Shown here: piece after piece, positions 1 through 7,141 of the stretch
Position numbering within the stretch: the first letter of the stretch is position 1
How the letters are laid out: the number at the start of each line of letters is the position of its first letter
From: Desulfonatronospira sp.
GTDB taxonomy: Bacteria; Desulfobacterota; Desulfovibrionia; Desulfovibrionales; Desulfonatronovibrionaceae
NCBI GenBank assembly: GCA_003554505.1
Contig: PWGS01000100.1
Coordinates: forward strand, 1 to 10,047
Direction of reading: 5' to 3'
DNA length: 10,047 nucleotides
Notes under the pieces: model-generated
Told to the model about the DNA's origin: nothing
Seen by the model: only the letters and a program-made list of their open reading frames with translations
The model's database searches: none
Made by a program: the position numbers and the translations under genes

Positions 1-2898
1 CAGATAGACTCCGTTTCCTTTACCGGCAGCCAGGGGCAGGTCGTCAGCCAGCTGCTGGATGCCCCCTTCGAAGTGGAGACCATTGCCCAGGTCCTGGGCA
101 CCACCAGGATACTGCCCGGTGTACGTTCCATAATAGCCATAGGCGGACAGGATGCCGCCCTTTTCCAGCTGGAATACGACCAGAAAAACAACTGGTATCT
201 GGAGGCCTTCAACCTCAATTCCCCCTGCGCCTCGGGCACGGGATCATTCATAGACCAGCAGGCTGAACGCCTGGCCTACGCCATGTACGGGGGCGATTTT
301 GAAATGGACCAGAACCAGCTGCAAAAGGTACTGCGCGACTTTATAGACACGGGACTTCAAAGCACCTACCCGGCACCGGTTGCCTGCCGCTGCACCGTCT
401 TTACCAAATCGGACATGATCCATCTGCAGAACAAGGGCGAATCCCTGAGCAACATCATTGCCGGACTGCCCCACGGCACCGCCGCCAACTACCTGAGCAC
501 CATAGTTTCCAACCGGGAACTGCATGAGCCCATTACCTTCATTGGCGGCATGGCCGAGAATGAGCTTCTGGTCCAGGCCTTCAGAAAACACTTTCCCCGC
601 CTCCAGGTTCCAGAACATCACACTTCCCTGGGTGCTCTGGGCACTGCCCTGCAGTCGCAGAAACAGGGACGTAAAAACACGGTGAAGCCCGAAAGCCTGG
701 ACGAAAGCTTGGCCACTTCCGCTTACAGCTTTCCCAGGGCCGAGACCCTGGAGCTGAACCTGTCTCATTTTGATCCGGACAACAGCCTCAAGCCGGTGAA
801 ATCATCCGGCAAAGGAAAAGTTAAGGCCTTTCTGGGTATAGATATCGGCTCCACGTCGACAAAATACAGCCTTGTGGACGAACAGGGCAGGATCATCCAC
901 AAGAGATACGTGGCCACCAAGGGCAAGCCCATCGAGGTGGCCCAGGAACTGCTGCAGCACCTGGATCAGGAAATGGGGGACAAAATCGACCTGCAGGCCG
1001 TGGGCCCCACCGGATCCGGAAGAAACGTGGTGGGTGATTTTCTGGATGCAGACCTGATTATCGATGAAATCACCGCCCATGCCAGGGGCGCGGTGGAAGT
1101 GGACAGCGGCATAGACACCATCTTTGAAATAGGCGGCCAGGATTCCAAATACATATCCATCCAGGATTCCCATCCCGTGGATTTCGTCATGAACAAGATA
1201 TGCGCCGCGGGCACCGGGAGCTTTCTGCACGAACTGGCCAACAAGATGAACATTAATATCGTGGGCCAGTTCCAGGATATAGCTCTGTCCGCTCCGGCCC
1301 CGGTGAACCTGGCCGAAAGATGCACGGTTTTCATGGAATCCGACCTGGTGGGATATTCCCAGAAAGGGGCCAAAAGAGATGATCTTATTGCCGGACTTTG
1401 TTTCGCCATTGTGCGCAACTATCTGCACCGGGTGGTGGAGAGCAGGCATATCGGCAACAAGATAATGTTTCTGGGAGGCCCTTCTCTGAACAAGGGTATA
1501 GTTGCCGCCTTTGAGCAGGTCCTGCAAAAGCCGGTGATTGTTCCCAGGCACCGCGAGGTTATGGGGGCTTACGGCACCGCCCTGGCTGTACAGGAAAAAT
1601 TCAATTCCGGAGAAATCAAAGTCAAAGAGCGCGACCTCAAGGACCTGGCCGCCATCGAGGTCAATTTCAAGGAATCCATTTGCCGGGCGGACAAGAACTG
1701 CCACAACGAATGCAAGCTCAAAATCTACAACTTCGGCGGACGCAAGAGTATCTGGGGCGGTGACTGCGGGCGATATGAAGCCTCCACCGTTCAGGGCCGG
1801 ACCAGGGACAATTTTTTCCTGCTGCGCGGCGAGCTTTTCAACCAGCATCTGCCCCAGGATGCCCTGGTGGACTGGAAGAGCATGGAAAAGCCCCGGCCAG
1901 GGCAGCCGACTGTGGGCATCCCCATGGCCCTGCACTCCCTGGAATGGGGCATACTCTGGGCCAATATTTTCTCTGAACTGGGCCTAAACGTCCTGTTCAG
2001 CCCGGCTACCAACCACGATATCGCCTCCACCGGAGTGGAGTCCATGACCGCGGAGACCTGTTTTCCGGTGAAGGTCTTTCACGGCCATGTAAACCACCTG
2101 CAGCGCAGCCCGGCGGATTACCTGTTTCTGCCCAACCCCATTAATGTGCCTACTCCGGATGAAGACGGGGAAAGAGGGGTGCTCTGCCCCATGGTGGAAA
2201 GCTCCCAGTACATGGCTACTGCAGCCCTGCAGCTGGACGAAAGCAGGCTTATCCGTCCCACGCTTTTCCTCAAGGAGGGAATTGAAAGCATAGCCCAGAA
2301 TCTGTACAAGTCCCTGCCCTCCGGGCTTAAGTACCGGGAGAAGGAAGTTCAGAGAGCCGTTTCCCTGGCCTGGGTCAGGCAGATGGAGTTCAAGAAGACC
2401 ATGCGCCAGAAAGGCCGGGAGATCATCTCCGGCCTGGACCAGACAAGCCCGGTCTGGGTGGTCACAGGAAGGCCCTACAACCTCTACGACGAACGGCTCA
2501 ATCTGCGCCTGGGACGCCAGCTGGCCAAGCTGGACATAACCGCCCTGCCCATGGATTTCGTGGACTACGAGCAGGTTAACCTGCATGACTTTCCCCGCAT
2601 GTACTGGGGCCTGGGTGGACGCATCCTGCGCACGGCCAAGCTCATCGCCCAGAAGCCCAACTGGTTCGGGGTGCACCTGACCAATTTCTCCTGCGGACCG
2701 GACTCCTTTTTAGAGCATTTTTACGGGCACATCCTGCAGAAAAAGCCGCCCCTGGTGCTGGAACTCGATGAGCACAGCGCCGTGGCCGGAGTGCTCACCC
2801 GCATCGAGGCCTATAACAACGTGGTCCAGAACATCCTCAAGGAAAACCTGGTCAAAAAAGAAAAAAGGACCTCCCTGGACCAGGCGGTGGGGCAGTAG
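1..2898 (+). CDS. Tandem BadF/BcrA-type ATPase activase with DUF2229-like region (5' partial)
   Basis: This is the ATP-hydrolysing, electron-donating part of an ATP-driven reductase related to the activator of 2-hydroxyacyl-CoA dehydratase (HgdC) and benzoyl-CoA reductase. The frame is open from base 1, so the start lies outside; a GTG at 73 falls inside the first ATPase domain and is not the start. Numbering from the first visible codon (965 residues): domain 1 shows TGSQG (8-12), GGQD (48-51), CASGTG (76-81) and RCTVF (130-134). Domain 2 shows DIGSTSTK (281-288), GSGR (338-341), GGQDSK (378-383), CAAGTG (401-406) and RCTVF (440-444). Both domains keep the two cysteines equivalent to the 4Fe-4S ligands of HgdC. 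A cysteine-rich segment follows (C561, C567, C571, C589), then a DUF2229-type region with C687, C729 and C898. By comparison with domain 2, about 50-55 N-terminal residues of domain 1 are missing. The natural substrate is unknown. It ends in TAG, in frame with the next gene. Confidence 0.9.
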   Translation, partial: QIDSVSFTGSQGQVVSQLLDAPFEVETIAQVLGTTRILPGVRSIIAIGGQDAALFQLEYDQKNNWYLEAFNLNSPCASGTGSFIDQQAERLAYAMYGGDFEMDQNQLQKVLRDFIDTGLQSTYPAPVACRCTVFTKSDMIHLQNKGESLSNIIAGLPHGTAANYLSTIVSNRELHEPITFIGGMAENELLVQAFRKHFPRLQVPEHHTSLGALGTALQSQKQGRKNTVKPESLDESLATSAYSFPRAETLELNLSHFDPDNSLKPVKSSGKGKVKAFLGIDIGSTSTKYSLVDEQGRIIHKRYVATKGKPIEVAQELLQHLDQEMGDKIDLQAVGPTGSGRNVVGDFLDADLIIDEITAHARGAVEVDSGIDTIFEIGGQDSKYISIQDSHPVDFVMNKICAAGTGSFLHELANKMNINIVGQFQDIALSAPAPVNLAERCTVFMESDLVGYSQKGAKRDDLIAGLCFAIVRNYLHRVVESRHIGNKIMFLGGPSLNKGIVAAFEQVLQKPVIVPRHREVMGAYGTALAVQEKFNSGEIKVKERDLKDLAAIEVNFKESICRADKNCHNECKLKIYNFGGRKSIWGGDCGRYEASTVQGRTRDNFFLLRGELFNQHLPQDALVDWKSMEKPRPGQPTVGIPMALHSLEWGILWANIFSELGLNVLFSPATNHDIASTGVESMTAETCFPVKVFHGHVNHLQRSPADYLFLPNPINVPTPDEDGERGVLCPMVESSQYMATAALQLDESRLIRPTLFLKEGIESIAQNLYKSLPSGLKYREKEVQRAVSLAWVRQMEFKKTMRQKGREIISGLDQTSPVWVVTGRPYNLYDERLNLRLGRQLAKLDITALPMDFVDYEQVNLHDFPRMYWGLGGRILRTAKLIAQKPNWFGVHLTNFSCGPDSFLEHFYGHILQKKPPLVLELDEHSAVAGVLTRIEAYNNVVQNILKENLVKKEKRTSLDQAVGQ

Positions 2899-2934
2899 AC
2901 CAGACATACAAAACCCAAAACCCTATATATCACC
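2896..2934 (+). other. In-frame amber stop plus stop-free 12-codon linker
   Basis: The stop of the activase gene (TAG, 2896-2898) and the ATG at 2935 are in the same frame. The 12 codons between them (Thr-Arg-His-Thr-Lys-Pro-Lys-Thr-Leu-Tyr-Ile-Thr) contain no stop. Only this single TAG keeps the two halves from being one continuous polypeptide. The stretch directly before the ATG is pyrimidine- and A/T-rich and lacks a GGAG-like element. The arrangement fits a gene fission by one stop codon, reinitiation after termination, or partial readthrough. The sequence alone cannot choose among these. Confidence 0.75.
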
Positions 2935-4287
2935 ATGCAAGAACAACAATTCTTTGAAGAAAGACTGACCAAAAGCGTCGGCCAGTTTGACATCACGGGC
3001 AAGACCCTGCTCATGCCGGACATGTCCCCCTTCGGTTCCAGGCTTTTGACCTCCTGCTTCAGGGCATACGGGGTACCGGCTCAGGTCATGCCCACCTACG
3101 ACGGCCTGGAACTGGGCAAGGAATACACTTCGGGAAAGGAATGCTTCCCCTGTCAGGTAACACTGGGAGACGTTCTTCACTACCTGAAGCAGGAAAAAGA
3201 GCGACTGGGTTCTGAATTTTCCCCGGAGGACTACGTCTACTTCATGCCCGAGGCGGACGGACCCTGCCGTTTCGGGATGTACAACAAGATGCACAGACTG
3301 GTCCTGGACAAATTCCCCGAGTTTGAAGACGTAAACATTACCTATCTGTCTTCCACGGATACATATTCCTCGTCCATGATCATGCCCGAGGAGAAATCCA
3401 AGCTCTTTCGGCGCCTGGCCTACGTGGCCACCATCATCTCCGATGTCCTGGACCGGGTGGTCTGGCGGGTCAGGCCCTATGAAAAGGTCCCGGGCGAGAC
3501 AGATGCCTTCATGGAAGGGGCCCTGCAGGAAATGCGGGACAAGATCGAATCCATCGGGGAAAGCCGGGACTTCAACACCCTGTACCCCCTGCTGGAGGAC
3601 ATAGTTAAACGCGCCGGCAAACTCATGGATCCGGACAAGCCCAGACGTCCCCTCATCGGAATCATCGGGGAAATTTATCTGCGTACCCACCCCCAGTCCA
3701 ACCAGTATCTCATCAAGGAGATTGAAACCCATGGGGGAGAAGTAGTGGACGCCTCCCTGGGGGAATGGTTCAATTTCGTGGCCTATTCCAACCTGCGCGA
3801 TCCCCGTAGGCAATGGGCCCAGTCCTGGAAAAAGGGAGACATTCAGGGCATGTTCAATGCTTCACGCAAGTGGCTGGACTACCAGATCGAGATCAAGTAC
3901 CAGCTCTGGCGTCAGGACCAGACATTTGCCCGGGCCCGCAAGCACCTGGACATCCACGAGGATCACCGCATCGCCAGCCTGGAAAGCCGCCTGGACAACG
4001 ACCGCCTGTTCAACTTCGACATCGGCACCGAAGCGGCCATAAGCATCGGCGGGGCCCTGGAATACGTGCACGAAAACTACGACGGGGGGGTCAATGTGTT
4101 CCCCTTTACCTGCATGCCCAGCACCATCTGTTCGGCCATTCTGAAGCCCATTCTGCTGGAAAAGAAGGTCCCCTCCCTGGATGCCTCCTATGACGGCTCC
4201 ATCCAGCCCAACCGGGAACTGGCCATCAGGACCTTCATGTATCAGGCCCAGCAGAGGCAAAGCCGCCGCAACCAGGCGGAAAAGTGA
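2935..4287 (+). CDS. 2-hydroxyacyl-CoA dehydratase-like (activase-associated) protein
   Basis: This 450-residue protein resembles the C-terminal part of large CoA-substrate-specific activase-related proteins and the 2-hydroxyglutaryl-CoA dehydratase subunit family, which bind an iron-sulfur cluster reduced by the activase. An N-terminal region (about 20-60) has the KTLLMPDMSPFGSRLL stretch, then cysteines in GKECFPC (C70, C73) and GPCRFGMY (C111). A second alpha/beta unit starts near PLIGIIGEIYLRTHP (239-253), and a late FTCMPSTIC motif carries C393 and C399. These cysteines are plausible cluster ligands. It is a soluble cytoplasmic protein by appearance. It lies 36 bases after the preceding stop, in the same reading frame, and almost certainly partners with that protein. 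The ATG is not preceded by a recognisable Shine-Dalgarno sequence, but it is needed to include the conserved N-terminal strand. Whether the reaction is dehydration or reduction of a small molecule cannot be told from sequence. Confidence 0.88.
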   Translation: MQEQQFFEERLTKSVGQFDITGKTLLMPDMSPFGSRLLTSCFRAYGVPAQVMPTYDGLELGKEYTSGKECFPCQVTLGDVLHYLKQEKERLGSEFSPEDYVYFMPEADGPCRFGMYNKMHRLVLDKFPEFEDVNITYLSSTDTYSSSMIMPEEKSKLFRRLAYVATIISDVLDRVVWRVRPYEKVPGETDAFMEGALQEMRDKIESIGESRDFNTLYPLLEDIVKRAGKLMDPDKPRRPLIGIIGEIYLRTHPQSNQYLIKEIETHGGEVVDASLGEWFNFVAYSNLRDPRRQWAQSWKKGDIQGMFNASRKWLDYQIEIKYQLWRQDQTFARARKHLDIHEDHRIASLESRLDNDRLFNFDIGTEAAISIGGALEYVHENYDGGVNVFPFTCMPSTICSAILKPILLEKKVPSLDASYDGSIQPNRELAIRTFMYQAQQRQSRRNQAEK

Positions 4288-4299
4288 CAGGGAGAAGGA
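4288..4299. other. 12-base convergent gap between the two units
   Basis: Only 12 bases separate the stop codon of the plus-strand dehydratase-like gene (TGA, 4285-4287) from that of the minus-strand membrane protein gene (TAA, 4302-4300). The gap contains no hairpin or T-run. Any terminator for either transcript must overlap coding sequence of the opposing gene or lie farther in. Confidence 0.7.
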
Positions 4300-5151
4300 T
4301 TATGGATCACCCGAGGTGCTTCGCTTGTAGGCCATGGCCAGAAGCAGGGCGAACAGGGCCGCCCCTATGCCTATGACCACGTTTAGAAAAGCCGGCGCAG
4401 TCAGGCTGAGCCGCATCAGCAGGGTGGACACGGCAAAACCGGAATTGCGGAAGATATCATTGAATCCGGGGAAAAAGCGGTTGGCCACCAGGACCAGCAG
4501 GACATCGCTGAAGACCAGAATGGTGTATATCTCGGCAAAGAAAGGTATTCCCTCCCCGTGCATCCACATAAGGCTTAAGTGATATACGCCCAGGATGGTG
4601 AAAATTAAGAGCAGGATCATGGACACCAGCTTCTTTACCGATATGAACCTGTACCCCCTTTCCCCCCGGGAACTCTTGCCGCTTCGTTTCACATACTGCC
4701 GGTAATAAAGGTGCAGAAGCACAAATATAATCACCGCTCCCAGGGCATTGGCCCCGATGCGCAGTACTGCGTCCAGCTGGCCCACAAGCACAATGGGCTC
4801 CGTGAAATAACTCAGCTCCTTGAAGGCATTTCTAAGAAAAATAAGGCACAGGATCTCCAGCTGCTTGCCCACAGCCCGGGAGACAGAGCATGGAAGAATA
4901 AAAATAAGCGCAATGAGCTCATTTACCAGCAAAAGGGTAAAGGCCAGCTTGACTGAATAGAATGGATTGGTGGGCAGCCTTTCTCCCAGGGTGTCCGGGA
5001 GCAGCCCGAAGCGGTTCAGCTCGGTCAGGGTCAGGGTAACCAGGAATGTCCCGATGAGAACGGTGGTGATTGTCTGCCGGGTCCGATCATGCTCCCATAC
5101 GTAGTGCAGGGCATCGTAAAGGTCGTTTATGACCTCGTAAACCTTATGCAT
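4300..5151 (-). CDS. Multi-pass inner-membrane protein of unknown function
   Basis: I do not recognise this 283-residue protein. It is rich in hydrophobic stretches: about 28-46, 66-90, 128-148, 172-192, 205-225 and 236-275, the last long enough for one or two passes. That predicts six or seven membrane helices. A short charged N-terminus (HDRTRQ, 21-26) precedes the first helix. A basic segment (YVKRSGKSSRGERGYR, 153-168) between the third and fourth helices is probably cytoplasmic by the positive-inside rule. Residues 96-115 (KQLEILCLIFLRNAFKELSY) may be amphipathic or re-entrant. There is no signal peptide, catalytic motif or metal-binding signature that I can name. The ATG is 13 bases downstream of the metG stop, so it is probably the last gene of the nfnA-nfnB-ricT-metG run. 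No clear Shine-Dalgarno is visible, so translational coupling to metG is plausible. It ends in TAA, 12 bases from the stop of the convergent dehydratase-like gene. Confidence 0.8.
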   Translation of the reverse strand: MHKVYEVINDLYDALHYVWEHDRTRQTITTVLIGTFLVTLTLTELNRFGLLPDTLGERLPTNPFYSVKLAFTLLLVNELIALIFILPCSVSRAVGKQLEILCLIFLRNAFKELSYFTEPIVLVGQLDAVLRIGANALGAVIIFVLLHLYYRQYVKRSGKSSRGERGYRFISVKKLVSMILLLIFTILGVYHLSLMWMHGEGIPFFAEIYTILVFSDVLLVLVANRFFPGFNDIFRNSGFAVSTLLMRLSLTAPAFLNVVIGIGAALFALLLAMAYKRSTSGDP

Positions 5152-5164
5152 GAAGTGTACCCGG

Positions 5165-7111
5165 TCAACTCACCCGGCTGCCCGGCTCCGTGCCTTCAGT
5201 GGTGGTCAAAAGCACCATGTCTTGTCCATGGCTCACCGCCAGGACCATGCCGTGGGATGTTACCCCTCTGATTTTCCTGGGGGCCAGATTGGCCAGCACC
5301 ACCACCTCGCGCCCATGCAGGTCCCCGGGATCAAATTGCCGGGCCAGTCCGGCAACTATAGAGCGAGGCTCTTTTTCGCCGATATCCACCTCAAGCTTGA
5401 GCAGCTTGTCCGCTCCCTGAACCTTGTCCGCCTGCAGAACCCTGCCGGTGACCATATTAAGCTTTTTAAAATCCTCAAAGCTGACCAGCTCCTCCCGGGA
5501 ACTTGTTTCCGACTCCCTTTGTTTCTTTTCAGAGCCCCGGGGCTTTTGATCCTGCTTAAGCACGAGCTCCCGGCGCGGAAACAGATTGGATTTTTCAGCC
5601 ACCCTGACTCCAGGTGTAAGCCCGGTCCAGTGTCCGCCCTCCTGATCAAGTTCGACCCTGTGCAGGTCAAAATCGGTGCCCAGTTGACCAAGAAGTTCCC
5701 GGGAACTGTATGGCATCACCGGCCACAGATGCAGGGCGATTTTGCGCAGTCCCTCCAGCAGAACATACATGACATTTTGCAGCCGCTCAGTCCGCCCCTC
5801 TTTGTAAAGCACCCAGGGGGCGCTTGCATCCACGTATTTGTTCAGCCTGCCGATGAAAGCCCAGAGCACACCAAGCCCCCTGGAGAACTGAAAATCCCCG
5901 AACAGGCGCACGTACTCATCCAGGGCCGTCAGCCCGGCATCCACCACCTCCTGGTCCTCTGGGGAGAGCTCGGATTTTTCCGGCACCAGGCCCTGGAAAT
6001 ACTTATTGGTCATGGCCAGGATGCGGTTGCTCAAATTGCCCAGGTCGTTGGCCAGATCTGAGTTGAGCCTGTTCACCAGGGCCTCTTCGGAAAAGCTGGC
6101 ATCCAGCCCGAACTGCATCTCCCGCAGGAGAAAATAGCGAAAGGGTGCCAGGCCGTATTTCTCCACCATGTCCATGGGCTGGACCACGTTGCCCAGGCTC
6201 TTGGACATCTTGGCCTCCTGCACCGTCCAGTACCCGTGCACCCGAAGCCCCTTGTACAGGTCCACCCCGGCGGACATGAGCATGGTGGGCCAGAAAACGG
6301 CGTGGGGCTTGAGAATATCCTTGGCTACCAGGTGATGTGCCCCGGGCCAGTATTTTCTGAAGGCCTCTCCGTCGGGCCAGCCCAGGGCGGAGATATAGTT
6401 TATCAGGGCGTCGAACCAGACGTAGGTCACGTAATCGCTGTCAAAGGGCAGCTCTATACCCCAGGTCAGCCTGGACTTGGGCCTGGAAATGCAAAGATCC
6501 GTGAGTTCATCGCCAAGCATGCCCAGGACCTCGTTTCTATACCTCTCGGGCTGAATAAAATCGGGGTTGTTCTGGATATGTTCCTTGAGTGCTGGCAGAT
6601 AATCGGTCATGCGGAAAAAATAGTTTTTTTCCTGCAGATATCTGGGCTTTTCCAGGTGATCCGGGCACAGGCCGCCTCTTAGCTCTTTATCGGTGTAGAA
6701 TCGCTCGCACCCGAAGCAGTAATGCCCCCCGTACTCCCCGAAATATATGTCCCCTTTCTCGTAGACTGTATTAAGAAAGCGCTGCACGCACTGGACATGT
6801 TCCGGGTCAGTGGTGCGGATAAAGGCGGAGTTTTCCACTTCCAGCCAGGGCCAGGCCTCTTTGAAAAGGCTGCTTATTTTGTCCGCGTAGTCCTTTGGAG
6901 CCAGGCCGTTTTTTTCAGCCGCCTCCACTATCTTGTCCCCGTGCTCGTCCGTGCCCGTGAGAAAGAAGGTGTCTTTCTGCCGCAGACGGTGCAGGCGGTT
7001 TACGCTGTCGGCCACGATGGTGGTATAGGCATGGCCCAGGTGCGGTCTGGCATTGACGTAATATATGGGGGTGGAAACAAAAAAACTGTCCAACTTGCAT
7101 GTCTCCTGCAT
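5165..7111 (-). CDS. metG: Methionyl-tRNA synthetase with C-terminal tRNA-binding domain
   Basis: The enzyme charges initiator and elongator tRNA-Met with methionine using ATP in the cytoplasm. The class I signatures are plain: FFVSTPIYYVNARPHLGHAY with HLGH at 24-27, TGTDEHG at 52-58, and KMSKS at 301-305. A zinc knuckle in the connective-peptide insert has C132, C135, C149 and H152, a single-knuckle type like that of Thermus MetRS. The anticodon-binding helical domain covers about 340-500. A charged linker (about 515-540) leads to an EMAP-II-like/Trbp111 tRNA-binding domain (541-648, with ANLAPRKIRGVTSHGM), which in this family also supports dimerisation. The length of 648 is normal. The ATG at 7111 is an upper limit. 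A TTG at 7091-7093 with AGGAGA upstream gives the N-terminus MDSFFVSTPIYYVN, closer to the family norm. It sits 30 bases (48 from the TTG) after ricT and ends in TGA. Confidence 0.97.
   Translation of the reverse strand: MQETCKLDSFFVSTPIYYVNARPHLGHAYTTIVADSVNRLHRLRQKDTFFLTGTDEHGDKIVEAAEKNGLAPKDYADKISSLFKEAWPWLEVENSAFIRTTDPEHVQCVQRFLNTVYEKGDIYFGEYGGHYCFGCERFYTDKELRGGLCPDHLEKPRYLQEKNYFFRMTDYLPALKEHIQNNPDFIQPERYRNEVLGMLGDELTDLCISRPKSRLTWGIELPFDSDYVTYVWFDALINYISALGWPDGEAFRKYWPGAHHLVAKDILKPHAVFWPTMLMSAGVDLYKGLRVHGYWTVQEAKMSKSLGNVVQPMDMVEKYGLAPFRYFLLREMQFGLDASFSEEALVNRLNSDLANDLGNLSNRILAMTNKYFQGLVPEKSELSPEDQEVVDAGLTALDEYVRLFGDFQFSRGLGVLWAFIGRLNKYVDASAPWVLYKEGRTERLQNVMYVLLEGLRKIALHLWPVMPYSSRELLGQLGTDFDLHRVELDQEGGHWTGLTPGVRVAEKSNLFPRRELVLKQDQKPRGSEKKQRESETSSREELVSFEDFKKLNMVTGRVLQADKVQGADKLLKLEVDIGEKEPRSIVAGLARQFDPGDLHGREVVVLANLAPRKIRGVTSHGMVLAVSHGQDMVLLTTTEGTEPGSRVS
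7102..7107 (-). promoter_or_regulatory. Likely metG ribosome binding site deciding a TTG start
   Basis: Read on the minus strand, AGGAGA occupies 7107-7102 and lies 8 bases upstream of an in-frame TTG at 7093-7091, with GGAG 9 bases from it. The annotated-style ATG at 7111-7109 has only A/T-rich sequence before it, with no purine-rich element. The motif therefore favours the TTG as the real start and removes six residues (Met-Gln-Glu-Thr-Cys-Lys) from the N-terminus. Confidence 0.55.
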
Positions 7112-7141
7112 GATTTAAGTCATATTCAATAAGGGCTGCGG

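Noticed and set aside
73..75. GTG at 73 as the start of the activase gene
   Set aside because: The frame is open to base 1 and the bases before 73 encode the expected TGS-type motif of the first ATPase domain, so the gene is cut by the window edge.
802..1935. Minus-strand open frame of 377 codons opposite the activase gene
   Set aside because: It is a shadow of a clearly conserved coding region, with no motif, and the opposite-strand frame is kept open by codon bias.
2896..2898. General recoding of TAG as a sense codon in this genome
   Set aside because: ricT also ends in TAG at a normal family length, so TAG works as a stop here; any readthrough at 2896 would have to be site-specific.
5150..6061. 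Plus-strand open frame of 303 codons opposite metG
   Set aside because: The opposite strand is unmistakably MetRS; the shadow frame has no recognisable domain.
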